NCBI RefSeq assembly: GCF_014205835.1
Contig: NZ_JACHCQ010000033.1
Span: forward strand, 1-64,000
Length of the DNA stretch: 64,000 bases
Direction: 5' to 3'
Source: Pedobacter sp. AK013
Lineage (GTDB): Bacteria; Bacteroidota; Bacteroidia; Sphingobacteriales; Sphingobacteriaceae
Shown here: piece after piece, positions 34,228 through 44,020 of the stretch
How positions within the stretch are numbered: the first letter of the stretch is position 1
Layout of the letters: the number at the start of each line of letters is the position of its first letter
Notes under the pieces: model-generated
Seen by the model: only the letters and a program-made list of their open reading frames with translations
What the model was told of the DNA's origin: nothing
Databases searched by the model: none
Program-made: the position numbers and the translations under genes

Positions 34228-37020
34228 ATGAAATACCTTTATCATCTCTGCAGTTTATCGCTGTTATTTTTATTGATGCTGTTTAGTACAAATGGCTATG
34301 CCCAAACCATAAGGGGTAAGGTTACAGATATCGCTACCAAAGAAGCTGTAATTGGTGCCTCGGTTTTTTTAAAAGACAATGGTAAGGCTGTTTTTGTGCA
34401 ATTAGATGGTAACTTTCTTTTAAAGAATTTAAAACCGGGCGATTATGTTCTGGAAGTGCGTTATGTTTCTTACAAAACCAAAAAACTAAATCTTAGTCTT
34501 AAAAAGAATCAAAACCTTAATGTAAGTATTGAGCTTGAATCGGATGTTGAGGACCTGAATACAATTAATATTTCAGGCGAAGAAAATTCTGGTGATAAAA
34601 GATCTCGGACACTCGAAAAAAATGCCAATCAGCTGGTCAATATTATTTCGGCCAAAAACATAGAACTTTCGCCCGATATCACGGTAGCCAATGTAATGCA
34701 AAGGGTTTCTGGCGTAACCATAGAACGAAGTTCATCTGGTGAGGGCCGGTATCCGATTATTAGGGGGATGGAAAAACGTTACATCAATACCCTGGTTAAC
34801 GGGGTCAAAATTCCGAGCCCGGATAATAAGAACCGGTTTATCCCACTGGATTTATTCCCTGCAGAATTATTAGAAAGGGTTGAAGTAAGTAAAACCTTAA
34901 TTCCTGCTATGGAAGGCGATGCCATTGGCGGAACCATTAATCTGGTGATGAAAGATGCACCCAATAAAACACTGTTTAATGTGAATTTTAACCAGGGTTA
35001 TAATACCGTTTTTCACAATCGTCCATTCGTGGGTTTCGATGCCACTACCATTGCAAAACAAGCACCTAGCGAAATAAATGGCGTAAATTACAGAGCCACC
35101 CCTACCGATTTTCCCTTAAATAATTTAAAGTTCGACAGGAAAAGAGATAACCCGATCAATACGAATATAGGCTTGGCCATCGGTACCCGTTTTGGAAAAG
35201 ATAACAAGTTTGGTGTTATTGTTTCGGGTAGCTATCAAAATAGCTTTACAGGTAATAATTCGACATTTTTTCTGCCCAATGCGCAACCTGCCGTTAACAA
35301 TGTACCCCAATTTATCGAATTGCAAGATCGTTCCTACTCTCAGCAAATTAAACGTTTGGGTGTAACCGGTAAGTTAGATTATAAAATAAACGATAGAAAT
35401 AAACTTTCTTTGGTTAACGTATTTGTTCGGTTAGATGATTATCAAACACGCTTAATCAGCGATACTATTGCATTAAATTCGTTAGTAGATGCTATTAGCA
35501 GAAGCAGGTGGCAATACCAGTCTATCTATAATTCTACCCTTCAGGGTAACCATCAATTGGCTAAAAGCAGCAGGTTAGATTGGTCTTTGGCTTATGCCGA
35601 TGCCAATAACCATATTCCTGATCAGACAGAGTTTACTTACGAATATCCCATTTCTTCCTCAGCCACAAAGAGTGATTATAAATTACAGCCGATGAAAAGA
35701 ACCTGGGCACATAACGATGACCGCGATTATTCTGCCTATGTAAACTTTACCAATAATTTTGAGCTTTTAAACCGGAAATTTGAATTGAAAATTGGTGGCG
35801 TAGAAAGGAATAAAGCCCGTGGAAATTATTATAATTCCTATAGTTTATCGCCATTGGTTGGCGAGGTATACACCGGGATTGACAATGCTGTTTTCAATTT
35901 TAAAACACCTGATGATGCACTGTTTTCTGCCGAAAGCGGAAATAATTATAACATTAAAGAAAATATTATTGCAGGTTATATCCAAGGTAAATGGCAGCTT
36001 AGTCCGCGCTTAGAAGCCTTGGGAGGTTTAAGGATAGAACATACCAATCAAAACTATGATACACAGTTGCCTACTTCTTTACCTTTTAAAAGCGGTAAAA
36101 TTTGGTATACCGATTTTCTGCCAAGTGCAATTTTTAAGTATAGTTTAAACGAAGATCAGAATTTTAGGCTATCCTATTACAGAGCTTTAGCCAGACCGGC
36201 ATTTGCAGAGCTGATTCCCGACGGGCAGCAAGGAGAAGTATTTAAAGAATCAGGTAATCCGGCCGGTTTAAACCATTCAACTGCTGATAATTTTGATTTA
36301 AAATATGAACTGTTTTCTCCAAAAAATGCCAATCAGGTATTGCTAGGTGCATTTTATAAACAAATTCAAGATCCAATTGAATTTGCCGCAACAGGAAGAA
36401 ATACTATGGTGGCCACTAAAATAGGTATCACTGAACTGATGCTTTTGCCGCAAAATTTTGGTGCAGCAACCAATTATGGTCTGGAAGCCGTATTTACAAA
36501 ATATTTTGGTCCTTTCGGTGTAATGGCCAACTATACTTTCACTAAATCTAAAATAACATCTGATAAATTGCAGATTTATAGAAATGATGCCGGACAGATT
36601 GTAAGCGAAATCTTATCAGAAACAAGGCCATTGCAAGGGCAATCAGCGCATGTTGGTAATTTATCGTTATTATATAAAAATCCTGAAATCGGACTCGATG
36701 TGCAGGCCGCCTTTGTTTATACCGGTAGGCGGATCTCTTTGGTTAGCCCTTATTATGGCCTCGATTACTGGCAGGCCCCAACGCAGCAGTTGGATTTTTC
36801 GATTGAGAAAAAACTCAGCAAAGCCTTTTCTGTTTATGGTAAGGCCAATAATTTAACCAATGCCCCTTTTATTTTAGAAATCCACCAATCTTATAATAGT
36901 TATTTACAAGCGCCAGGCTCAAGGCCTTTAAACCTGCAAAGCGATCCCGACAATAAAATCATTGTTCAAAAAGACTTTTTTAAACCAAGTTTCTTATTAG
37001 GCTTACGTTACAAATTATAA
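34228..37020 (+). CDS. TonB-dependent receptor with regulatory N-terminal domain
   Basis: The 930-residue outer-membrane protein has a signal peptide (1-25, NGYAQ), a carboxypeptidase-regulatory-like domain (about 27-112, IRGKVTDIATKEAVIGASVF), a TonB plug (about 135-245, with VMQRVSGVTIERSSSGEGRYPIIRGM) and a barrel ending FLLGLRYKL. The IRGM and AIGGTINLVMKDAPN blocks match the TonB-receptor family and not the SusC/RagA type, and no SusD partner follows. Next, 4 bp downstream, is a beta-helix-like lipoprotein, and then a metallophosphoesterase, suggesting uptake of a phosphate-containing substrate. Confidence 0.93.
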   Translation: MKYLYHLCSLSLLFLLMLFSTNGYAQTIRGKVTDIATKEAVIGASVFLKDNGKAVFVQLDGNFLLKNLKPGDYVLEVRYVSYKTKKLNLSLKKNQNLNVSIELESDVEDLNTINISGEENSGDKRSRTLEKNANQLVNIISAKNIELSPDITVANVMQRVSGVTIERSSSGEGRYPIIRGMEKRYINTLVNGVKIPSPDNKNRFIPLDLFPAELLERVEVSKTLIPAMEGDAIGGTINLVMKDAPNKTLFNVNFNQGYNTVFHNRPFVGFDATTIAKQAPSEINGVNYRATPTDFPLNNLKFDRKRDNPINTNIGLAIGTRFGKDNKFGVIVSGSYQNSFTGNNSTFFLPNAQPAVNNVPQFIELQDRSYSQQIKRLGVTGKLDYKINDRNKLSLVNVFVRLDDYQTRLISDTIALNSLVDAISRSRWQYQSIYNSTLQGNHQLAKSSRLDWSLAYADANNHIPDQTEFTYEYPISSSATKSDYKLQPMKRTWAHNDDRDYSAYVNFTNNFELLNRKFELKIGGVERNKARGNYYNSYSLSPLVGEVYTGIDNAVFNFKTPDDALFSAESGNNYNIKENIIAGYIQGKWQLSPRLEALGGLRIEHTNQNYDTQLPTSLPFKSGKIWYTDFLPSAIFKYSLNEDQNFRLSYYRALARPAFAELIPDGQQGEVFKESGNPAGLNHSTADNFDLKYELFSPKNANQVLLGAFYKQIQDPIEFAATGRNTMVATKIGITELMLLPQNFGAATNYGLEAVFTKYFGPFGVMANYTFTKSKITSDKLQIYRNDAGQIVSEILSETRPLQGQSAHVGNLSLLYKNPEIGLDVQAAFVYTGRRISLVSPYYGLDYWQAPTQQLDFSIEKKLSKAFSVYGKANNLTNAPFILEIHQSYNSYLQAPGSRPLNLQSDPDNKIIVQKDFFKPSFLLGLRYKL

Positions 37021-37024
37021 ATTT

Positions 37025-38437
37025 ATGAAAACGAAAATACATTTAATGCTCGCTTTTGTATTGCTTGGCGCTATTTTTTATGCCTGCAAAAAAAGTGCCG
37101 ACCATAAAAACCTGTCAGAAGCCGAAGTGATAGTAGCCTCGCCAATTAGCGATGTAGGCTGTTTAAGTCCCGAACCGGGAAAAACAGATCTTGCTGTAAA
37201 AGGCACTATGCTGGCTGGTAAAACCTATAATGTTTGCGGTAATTTAATTGTTGGTAAAAACGATACTTTAACCATTCAGGAAGGGGTTACCGTTAATTTT
37301 AACGGAAATTATGGTATTGGTGTTCAAGGTACCTTAATTTGCCTGGGTACTAAAGAAAAACCAAATTACTTTACGGTGCCGGGTGTTACTAAAACCGATG
37401 CCATTGGCTCCGATCCAAGTAAAGATCCGGCTTATACAGGCAAGTGGACGGGTATAATGGCTGGTCCAACATGTCAAAAAATGATTATTAAGTGGACGCA
37501 TATCGAATTTGGAGGAGCTACACCAACGGGAGCCGTTGCTACCATTTCGAAAAGCCCATATCCGGTTTTGTTTCAAAATCCTGCCGGCGTATTTGTATTC
37601 GAAGATTCATGGATTTATGGCAGCGTTGATGATCCAATCCGCACTTTGGGGGGTAAAATTGCTATTATGAGAAATACATTCGAAAAATGTGGTGCAACCG
37701 GTGGCGAAGCTTTAAATGCCAAGGCAGGTACTATTGGCGATTTTGCTTATAACCTGTGCATTGGTATAGCAACCAACGGGCCTAAGCTTTCTAACTCCGG
37801 AGCTGCCGTAGGGGTACCAAGTTCTAATGTTAGAATGTACAACAATACAATAGTAAATTGCGGCTACAGAAGGCAGGCTGCCGGTAGGGGTGGCTCTATA
37901 AATTTCGAACAGGATGCAGGCGGTATGGCATATAACAATTTAATCGTTAACTGTAAGTTTGGTTTGCGTGTGGTGCAAAATCCCATTGCCGATCTGGCCA
38001 ATTTAAAATATGGTTATAATTTTACTTATGCCGATTTGGCTTCGGTTGCCAATCAAATTTATCCTTCATTGGCAATCAGTACCGCAATTACAGAAGCGCA
38101 ACCAACTGACATACCTGCCCCAGCCAGTTTCTTACCTGCCGGATGGAAAGCCGGAGATACCTATGTGGCTAATTCCAGTATTTTAGGTGCCAATAATCCA
38201 CAGTTTATTAATGGCCCCGTTCCCTTGCCCGCTGGTATAAATGTGGCCGATATAAATGTAGTGGGTAATTATAATTTTGCTTTAAAATTAACCTCCCCAT
38301 GTGTAGGTAAGGGCTTTACGGGTTTTAAGGCCAGGGCAGACGTGCCTGTTGACCCTAAATTTGGCGCAACAGAAATTACTCCCCCAGGAAAAGATATTGG
38401 TGCTTATCAAATCGATGGTTCAGGTAATCATCATTAA
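37025..38437 (+). CDS. Lipoprotein with right-handed beta-helix-like repeats
   Basis: The 470-residue product has a lipobox-type signal (IFYAC, Cys at 21). Its mature part starts with a GKTYNVCGNLIVGKNDTLTI motif and continues with short repeating strands (NFNGNYGIGVQGTLICLGTK, NTFEKCGATGGEALNAKAG, YNNTIVNCGYR) typical of a pectate-lyase-like parallel beta-helix. No catalytic residue set is evident. It starts 4 bp after the TonB receptor, so the two are translationally close, and it may act as its surface-exposed partner in the way SusD serves SusC. That role is inference. Confidence 0.8.
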   Translation: MKTKIHLMLAFVLLGAIFYACKKSADHKNLSEAEVIVASPISDVGCLSPEPGKTDLAVKGTMLAGKTYNVCGNLIVGKNDTLTIQEGVTVNFNGNYGIGVQGTLICLGTKEKPNYFTVPGVTKTDAIGSDPSKDPAYTGKWTGIMAGPTCQKMIIKWTHIEFGGATPTGAVATISKSPYPVLFQNPAGVFVFEDSWIYGSVDDPIRTLGGKIAIMRNTFEKCGATGGEALNAKAGTIGDFAYNLCIGIATNGPKLSNSGAAVGVPSSNVRMYNNTIVNCGYRRQAAGRGGSINFEQDAGGMAYNNLIVNCKFGLRVVQNPIADLANLKYGYNFTYADLASVANQIYPSLAISTAITEAQPTDIPAPASFLPAGWKAGDTYVANSSILGANNPQFINGPVPLPAGINVADINVVGNYNFALKLTSPCVGKGFTGFKARADVPVDPKFGATEITPPGKDIGAYQIDGSGNHH

Positions 38438-38542
38438 AACAGAATTTTGTTTTACATATAAGTAATTTTTAATGGCAAGTAAATATTACAGGTATGCTTA
38501 AATTGGTAAACAATTATTTTAAACCGTTTCAAACCCTAAAAA

Positions 38543-39706
38543 ATGAAAATTTTTCTTTGCAAACAGCATAGAATAACATTACTGGTTTTTGTAGTTAGCC
38601 TCTTAATTGGTCAGGCTGAGGCATTTTCTCAAATTAATAAAGATCCGGAAATTGTAAACATCATCTATACCTCTGATGCACATTATGGCATAAACAGGGG
38701 AAATTTCAGGGGCCATAAAAATGTTTCCGGTCATATGGTTAACGAAGCGCTCATCAATGAGATTAATAAAATAATAGGTTTAACATTACCGACAGATGGC
38801 GGTGTAGGCGAAGGCAGTTTGGTAAAGGGTATAGATTATTTAATACAGGGTGGAGATATTGCCAACAGGATGGAAGGTCGTATTCAAAAAGCCAGTGTGT
38901 CCTGGCGAGAATTTGAAGATGATTATATCAAGGGTTTAAGGTTAAAAAACAGCCAGGGTGCAAAAACCGGGTTATTCGTTGTGCCTGGTAATCACGATAT
39001 ATCCAACGCTATTGGCCATAACAAAATACCTAATCAAAAAACAGATCCAACGGCCTTTGTGGGTATCTATAATTTAATGATGAAGCCCGCTTTGCCTTTA
39101 ACGAACGAAAGCTTTAACCATAACAGCGATAAAGTTAACTATGTTAAAAATATAGGCGGAATTCATTTTGTGTTTATCAATTTATGGCCTGATTCTGCCG
39201 AAAGGATTTGGCTCAAACAAGATTTAGATCCTTTGCCCGCCAAAACGCCTGTTATTATTTTTACCCACGATCAACCAACTGGCGAGGCAAAACATTTTAA
39301 AGGGGCAGGAGAAGAATTTGAAAATCTTTTAGAAGAAAATTATAAAGATTTGAAAAATGCTGCAGAGGAGCATTTAACTACCGATAGGGAGCAAGCAGGC
39401 TGGGAAGATTTTTTGGTAAAATATCCTAACATAAAAGCTTATTTTCATGGCAACAGCAATTGGAATGAATTTTATATTTACCAAGGGCCAAATAAAAAGG
39501 CTAATTTAAATGTGTTCCGGGTCGATTCGCCCATGAAGGGTAAATATTCTTCCAAAGATGAAAAACTCCTGTCTTTTCAGCTAATCAGTTTAGATCCAAA
39601 AAATAAACGGTTAACTGTTCGGGAATGTTTGTGGAATTTTACGCCCAAAAAACCTAATGGGATTGTTTTTGGAGAAAGTAAAACGATATTTTTAGATGTG
39701 AATTAG
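38543..39706 (+). CDS. Secreted calcineurin-like metallophosphoesterase
   Basis: The 387-residue protein has a signal peptide (about 1-30, AEAFSQ). It shows the two-metal calcineurin-like motifs: SDAHYG (D45, H47), GGDIANR (D105), GNHD (150-152), FTHDQ and FHGNSNWNE in place of the usual GHxH. The substrate could be a phosphomonoester or phosphodiester in the periplasm or at the cell surface. It lies 105 bp after the beta-helix lipoprotein and is the enzymatic member of a receptor-lipoprotein-phosphoesterase cassette. Confidence 0.88.
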   Translation: MKIFLCKQHRITLLVFVVSLLIGQAEAFSQINKDPEIVNIIYTSDAHYGINRGNFRGHKNVSGHMVNEALINEINKIIGLTLPTDGGVGEGSLVKGIDYLIQGGDIANRMEGRIQKASVSWREFEDDYIKGLRLKNSQGAKTGLFVVPGNHDISNAIGHNKIPNQKTDPTAFVGIYNLMMKPALPLTNESFNHNSDKVNYVKNIGGIHFVFINLWPDSAERIWLKQDLDPLPAKTPVIIFTHDQPTGEAKHFKGAGEEFENLLEENYKDLKNAAEEHLTTDREQAGWEDFLVKYPNIKAYFHGNSNWNEFYIYQGPNKKANLNVFRVDSPMKGKYSSKDEKLLSFQLISLDPKNKRLTVRECLWNFTPKKPNGIVFGESKTIFLDVN

Positions 39707-39853
39707 ATTCTCACAATGCGTTTGGACACATATCGATTGCAATCATGTTTGCGAATTTATGGGAAAACGCAGAGACTGGTTTATTTTATTTCTTTGGACT
39801 GTCTTTGAAATTTGGATAGATTTGTGCTCTATCTGAACCATTAAACTCCATTG

Positions 39854-40420
39854 ATGAGTATCGCTTTAAGACAACATATAGAAAAGATCACTCCACTGAC
39901 CAATGCAGAGTTTGATTATGTAGCTGGTATGTTTACAACAAAAAAACTTACCAAACACCAGTTTCTGATCCAGGAAGATCATGAAGTTTTTAATGATTAT
40001 TGGGTGGTAAAGGGTTTACTTAAAGCCTATCATACTGATGGGGATGGACGCATGCATATCCTGCAGTTTGCTATGGAGGACTGGTGGATATCAGATTACC
40101 AGGCCCTTAATAACCAGACAAGGGCTACTATTGCCATAGATTGTATCGAAGATTGTGAGTTGCTGGTTTTATCACGTGAGAACAAAGAAAAACTATGTGA
40201 TGAACTGCATAGCATAGCCAACTTCTTTCGTAAGAAATCCAGCGCAGGTTATGTTGCCTTGCAGCAGCGCATCCTGTTTTTACTAAATAAAAATCCGCAG
40301 GACCGGTATAATCGCCTGTATCAATTGAGCCCCAAGTTGCTTCAGCGCCTACCTAAAACTTTATTGGCATCCTATCTGGGGGTATCAAGAGAAACGTTAA
40401 GCCGCTTAAGTCATCCCTAA
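39854..40420 (+). CDS. Crp/Fnr-family transcriptional regulator
   Basis: The 188-residue regulator has an N-terminal cyclic-nucleotide-binding-like beta-roll (about 5-115, FLIQEDHEVFNDYWVVKGLLKAY) and a C-terminal helix-turn-helix (LPKTLLASYLGVSRETLSRL). The start is ATG at 39854; the preceding in-frame TTG is not needed. The pocket lacks an obvious full cAMP-binding signature, so the effector is unknown, as in most Bacteroidota members. It stands alone on the plus strand after the phosphoesterase gene, and no target can be named from position. Confidence 0.9.
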   Translation: MSIALRQHIEKITPLTNAEFDYVAGMFTTKKLTKHQFLIQEDHEVFNDYWVVKGLLKAYHTDGDGRMHILQFAMEDWWISDYQALNNQTRATIAIDCIEDCELLVLSRENKEKLCDELHSIANFFRKKSSAGYVALQQRILFLLNKNPQDRYNRLYQLSPKLLQRLPKTLLASYLGVSRETLSRLSHP

Positions 40421-40505
40421 CCATTTTTTAATTAGGAAAATATTTTATTCTGAGAAATTAATGATTCTCAAATGGCTTTTATTTTATAGAATATTACAAC
40501 CCAAC

Positions 40506-40880
40506 TTACCTTTCTTTTTTAATCTTCTCCCGGTGCTGTATTCCCCAGTTTGATAACGCTCCAACCACATCTTGTAAGGTTTCACTATAGGGCAATAGCT
40601 GGTATTCAATAGTAACCGGATAGCCATTGGTAACCTTTTTTACAATAAAGCCATTCATCTCCAGCTCTTTCAGCTCGCTCGATAAAACCCGCGCAGAAAT
40701 CCCCGTCACCATGCGTTGAATTTCTGTAAATCTATTGTTGCCCCTCGCCATGGAAATTATTATCATCAACTTCCATTTTCCTCCAATCACATATAGTGCA
40801 TCGCTCACAGAGGATAGCAGCTTATGGCAATCCTGGGAAAATTCTTTCGTGCCCGGTACCCCTTCATTTGTCTCATTCAT
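40506..40880 (-). CDS. HxlR-family transcriptional regulator
   Basis: A 124-residue winged-helix regulator with the HxlR hallmarks: N-terminal Cys (C18 in SQDCHK) and GGKWK (33-37), followed by RFTEIQRMVTGISARVLSSELKELEMNGF. The frame is open to 40979, but I chose Met at 40880 because a TAATTTTG promoter box lies 11 bases upstream of it and would fall inside the longer ORF. The gene is divergent from the SnoaL-like protein at 41022, its most likely target. It is a different paralogue from the HxlR gene near 6.4 kb. Confidence 0.85.
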   Translation of the reverse strand: MNETNEGVPGTKEFSQDCHKLLSSVSDALYVIGGKWKLMIIISMARGNNRFTEIQRMVTGISARVLSSELKELEMNGFIVKKVTNGYPVTIEYQLLPYSETLQDVVGALSNWGIQHREKIKKER

Positions 40881-40891
40881 AACTACTTCTG

Positions 40892-40899
40892 CAAAATTA
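40892..40899 (-). promoter_or_regulatory. -7 promoter box TAATTTTG of the HxlR gene
   Basis: On the minus strand this matches TAnnTTTG exactly and lies 11 bases before the chosen ATG. The -33 position reads AGTG, a weak match to TTTG, so the box supports the shorter start but is not proof. Confidence 0.45.
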
Positions 40900-41021
40900 T
40901 CTGCTAACCTTTTAGTAACCACTAATAAATTGTAAGCTAATGTACGGTAGTTTTGTGACATCATAAAATAGATGCACAAGCATCCTAAAAAAGAAATTGA
41001 ACATTAAAATTAATTAAGACT

Positions 41022-41459
41022 ATGTTATTAGAGAATCTAAAAAACAAACAGGAATTACGTGACTTGATAGACGCCTATGCGTATTTAGGTGACAATAAAA
41101 AAATTAATGAACAAATGACGCTTTTTACGCCCGATATTACTTATAAAGTCTGCATGAACGGTGCTGAGGTAGCTAATACTGTAGGCCGGGACGAAATTGA
41201 AAAAGAATTTAGTGGACATGCCGCAGAAGTAAAAACTTATTTTACGCTAAACGGACAACATACGGTACAGGTTAGCGGTAATACGGCAACAGGTGTGTCC
41301 TATTCTCAACTTAAAATGCTTAGGGAAAAAGATGGAAAAGACATCATCACCGATTATAGCGTAAAATATGAGGATAAGTACGTACGGGAAAATGATAAAT
41401 GGCTGATCAAAGAACGTGTGGGCCATTTTCTCCTCATTGAAACAAGAGCCTTAAACTAA
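41022..41459 (+). CDS. SnoaL-like/NTF2-fold protein
   Basis: The 145-residue protein is predicted to be an alpha+beta NTF2-like cone: ELRDLIDAYAYLGDNKKINEQMTLFTPDITYKV at the N-terminus and YEDKYVRENDKWLIKERVGHF at the C-terminus. This fold serves as an enzyme (isomerase, cyclase, dehydratase) or ligand-binding module, and the family is too broad to name a substrate. There is no signal peptide. It is divergent from an HxlR regulator, which suggests induction by a small reactive compound. Confidence 0.85.
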   Translation: MLLENLKNKQELRDLIDAYAYLGDNKKINEQMTLFTPDITYKVCMNGAEVANTVGRDEIEKEFSGHAAEVKTYFTLNGQHTVQVSGNTATGVSYSQLKMLREKDGKDIITDYSVKYEDKYVRENDKWLIKERVGHFLLIETRALN

Positions 41460-41560
41460 GATCTTTTGTTGGGCCGATGATTAACAGTTGGATTTCTGCC
41501 CGATATTATAAGGAGAAGAAATACCAAAAGGAAAGAAAATAAATCAATAAAAACTGATTT

Positions 41561-41598
41561 AAAAGGCAGAGGAACAGGTTCGTATCCGCTGCCTTTTT
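41561..41598. terminator. Terminator between convergent genes
   Basis: AAAAGGCAG (41561-41569) pairs with CTGCCTTTT (41589-41597), followed by more Ts on the plus strand; the loop is 19 bases. It lies between the SnoaL-like gene and the convergent DJ-1/PfpI gene, whose stop is at 41605. Confidence 0.7.
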
Positions 41599-41604
41599 GT
41601 TTTG

Positions 41605-42378
41605 TTAAAGCTTTTTGAGCTCGGTTAAAACAGCTTCACCTACAGCTTTTGCCGATTGTGGATTTTGACCTGTAACAAGACGGGTGTCAGTAACTACATG
41701 GACTTGCCATAATCCCGACTTTTCAAAAATAGCTCCACGCTCTTTCAGTTTATCTTCCAGTAGAAATGGAACAACTTTGTCTAGTTTAACCGCTACTTCT
41801 TCCTCATTAGTAAAACCATTCACTTTTTTGCCCTCTACTAAATATTTACCATTACTTAGTTTGATATTTACCAATCCGGCAGGGCCATGACAAACGGCAC
41901 TGATAATACCTCCGTTTTCATAGATTTTGCTGGCAATTGCTGCAATCGCACGGTTATCCGCAAAGTCCCACATGGCACCGTGTCCACCGGCAAAGTGTAT
42001 AGCCTGATAGTCTGCAGGGTTGATTTGTGATGGCTTCTTGGTGTGCTCTATTTTATTATGATAAACCTTATCGTTCCAAAACTCAGCATTGACCTTGTCA
42101 TTCAGATCAAAACCATCAACCGGTGCTTTACCTCCCTTTGGGCTTACAAAATCGATTTCGTAACCCGCATTCTTTAATACTTCCCATGGATGAGAAACTT
42201 CACCCAAATAGTAGCCTGTAGGCTCGCCGGTGCTTCCTTTTTTATTGTGGCAGGTTACCACAAAAAGAATTTTCTTCTTTGGACGAATTACCTTTTTGTT
42301 TTGTGCTGGAGAAATGCTGGCAGAGAATAAAATTGCACAGCTTATAAAGGCCATTATGCCTACTTTAATTACTTTCAT
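41605..42378 (-). CDS. Exported DJ-1/PfpI-family (type 1 glutamine amidotransferase-like) protein
   Basis: The 257-residue protein has a signal-like N-terminus (about 1-25) and a DJ-1/PfpI domain: GYYLGEVSHPWE (E60), FAGGHGAMWDF and the nucleophile elbow AVCHGPAGL (C163, H164). This is the Hsp31/glyoxalase-III-like arrangement, in which the Cys reacts with alpha-oxoaldehydes or protects proteins from glycation. Export is unusual for the family, so an extracytoplasmic detoxification or protease-like role is possible. It converges with the SnoaL-like gene and lies near the alpha/beta-hydrolase at 42707. Confidence 0.88.
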   Translation of the reverse strand: MKVIKVGIMAFISCAILFSASISPAQNKKVIRPKKKILFVVTCHNKKGSTGEPTGYYLGEVSHPWEVLKNAGYEIDFVSPKGGKAPVDGFDLNDKVNAEFWNDKVYHNKIEHTKKPSQINPADYQAIHFAGGHGAMWDFADNRAIAAIASKIYENGGIISAVCHGPAGLVNIKLSNGKYLVEGKKVNGFTNEEEVAVKLDKVVPFLLEDKLKERGAIFEKSGLWQVHVVTDTRLVTGQNPQSAKAVGEAVLTELKKL

Positions 42379-42650
42379 ATTTGCAGTATTTTAAATGAGT
42401 TATACCGCAAATTTGTAGCTAAAATGACGAATATTGAAGGAAACAAATCACAAAATACATGTGATTAGAATCACATATGTGGTAATCTGTCTGGTTCGTA
42501 TTAATGTATTATCGATTTGAAAATTTTCCTAAAAGGAGGGCGTCGACCAGTTAAACTATATCCTTTATCAGGATCGAATTTGTTTGAGCCTTTAGATTTA
42601 ATGGCAAGATCAATTGGTAAGGATTTTTTTTCTAATAAAAGCCGATTAAT

Positions 42651-42690
42651 GGCATCAGCTGGATTTGTTGATTTAATTCCAGCTGATGCC
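42651..42690. repeat. 13-bp perfect inverted repeat
   Basis: GGCATCAGCTGGA (42651-42663) is exactly inverted at 42678-42690, with a 14-base AT-rich loop. It lies 16 bp beyond the stop of the minus-strand hydrolase at 42707. No strong T-run follows, so it may be a stabilising 3' hairpin and not an intrinsic terminator. Confidence 0.65.
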
Positions 42691-42706
42691 TGTTTTGAAT
42701 ATAAAC

Positions 42707-43522
42707 TTAGGCTTTGATAAAAGCTAAAAGGTCTTTATTAATCGTTTCTGCTTCTGTAGTTGGCATTCCGTGGGGAAAACCTGGATAAGAAATCAATTTA
42801 CCGTTTTTTAAAAGTGCTGCTGCTTTTGGTGCCTGGTGAAATGGAACAATTTGATCATCTTCGCCATGTAGAACTAAAACCGGAACAGTTACACTTTTAA
42901 GGTCTTCACTTAAATCTGTTTCAGAAAAGGCTTTTATACCTTCGTAATGTGCTTTTACCGAACCCATCATGCCCTGGCGCCACCAATTGTGTTTTACGCC
43001 TTCCTGTACTGTTTTACCTTCCCGGTTCCATCCATAGAAAGGAATTGGAAAATCGTAAAAATATTGTGTTCTTGTAAATCCTGTGTTTTCACGTATCTCA
43101 TCAAAAACGGATATTGGAACGCCATCAGGGTTGTTGTCGTTTTTTACCATGATTGGTGTAACCGCACTGATTAAAACTGCTTTTGCAACACGTTCCTGGT
43201 GTTTTGCAACATAACGGATTACTTCGCCGCCACCTGTAGAATGCCCAATGTGTATGGCATTTTTTAAATCAAGTGCTTCAGTTAATTCTGCAACGTCGGC
43301 TGCATAAGTATCCATATCATGCCCTTGCGATGCTTGCCCTGATCTGCCGTGTCCACGACGGTCATGGGCAATTACCCGGTATCCCTGATTTACAAAAAAC
43401 ATCATTTGCGTGTCCCAATCGTCGCTTGATAAAGGCCATCCGTGGTGAAAAACGATTGGTTGTCCGGTACCCCAGTCTTTGTAATAAATTTCGGTTCCGT
43501 CTTTTACTTTAATAGTTGCCAT
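42707..43522 (-). CDS. Alpha/beta-hydrolase (non-heme chloroperoxidase/arylesterase type)
   Basis: The 271-residue protein starts with the family pattern MATIKVKDGTEIYYKDWG, has the oxyanion-hole segment FHHGWPLSSDDWD (25-37), the nucleophile elbow GHSTGG (S95), the acid in LVLHGEDDQIVPF (D223) and the His in FPHGMP (H251). These features match the cofactor-free haloperoxidase/perhydrolase and arylesterase group. Halogenation is a side reaction in many members; esterase or lactonase activity is the safer expectation. No signal peptide. It stands alone with a 490-base gene-free region upstream. Confidence 0.9.
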   Translation of the reverse strand: MATIKVKDGTEIYYKDWGTGQPIVFHHGWPLSSDDWDTQMMFFVNQGYRVIAHDRRGHGRSGQASQGHDMDTYAADVAELTEALDLKNAIHIGHSTGGGEVIRYVAKHQERVAKAVLISAVTPIMVKNDNNPDGVPISVFDEIRENTGFTRTQYFYDFPIPFYGWNREGKTVQEGVKHNWWRQGMMGSVKAHYEGIKAFSETDLSEDLKSVTVPVLVLHGEDDQIVPFHQAPKAAALLKNGKLISYPGFPHGMPTTEAETINKDLLAFIKA

Positions 43523-44020
43523 AGCTTAATTTTAATTGAATAATATTGTTTTAATTCTTATTTACTTAAACGACTGATATAGCGTTTTACATTGAAAATC
43601 AATTTGTATGTCTTTTGTTTAATTTATTGGTAATCAATTTTTTGTGTGTTTTTTTTGGCTTGATTTTTTTCTCGTTATTTCGTTGATTTACCAATAGACT
43701 TCCGTAATTAGCAGATTGTTATACTTAAAATATTAGCAGTTATTAATCCTTTAATATGTGCCTGACGGTAAACAAGTTGGCTTTTTTAACCGTCAACAAT
43801 ATGCTGAAATTACTGCATAAAAGTTTTGTTTTAACATAAAAATTACGGCATATCGTCATTTTTATTTGTCGGTGGGGTAACCAGAAAACAGGAAATGCAA
43901 ATTGATTTATCAGCCACTAAAATTCTTTACAAGCGAGAAACAAAGAAAAAATATTGTATAGTATGAGCTTAAAATTTAAATACTTTAAGGAAATAAGAAG
44001 CTGTATCTTAAATATAAATT
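43523..44020. other. Gene-free AT-rich region
   Basis: I see no ORF, RNA gene or strong hairpin here. The first 60 bases are the leader of the hydrolase gene. A GGTGGGGTAACC stretch at 43871-43882 resembles the G-run before the ECF sigma gene but has no PUL regulator next to it. Confidence 0.5.

Noticed and set aside
42517..42717. 66-codon plus-strand ORF with a TTG start
   Set aside because: It reads through a 13-bp inverted repeat and overlaps the end of a solid minus-strand gene, with no recognisable domain.
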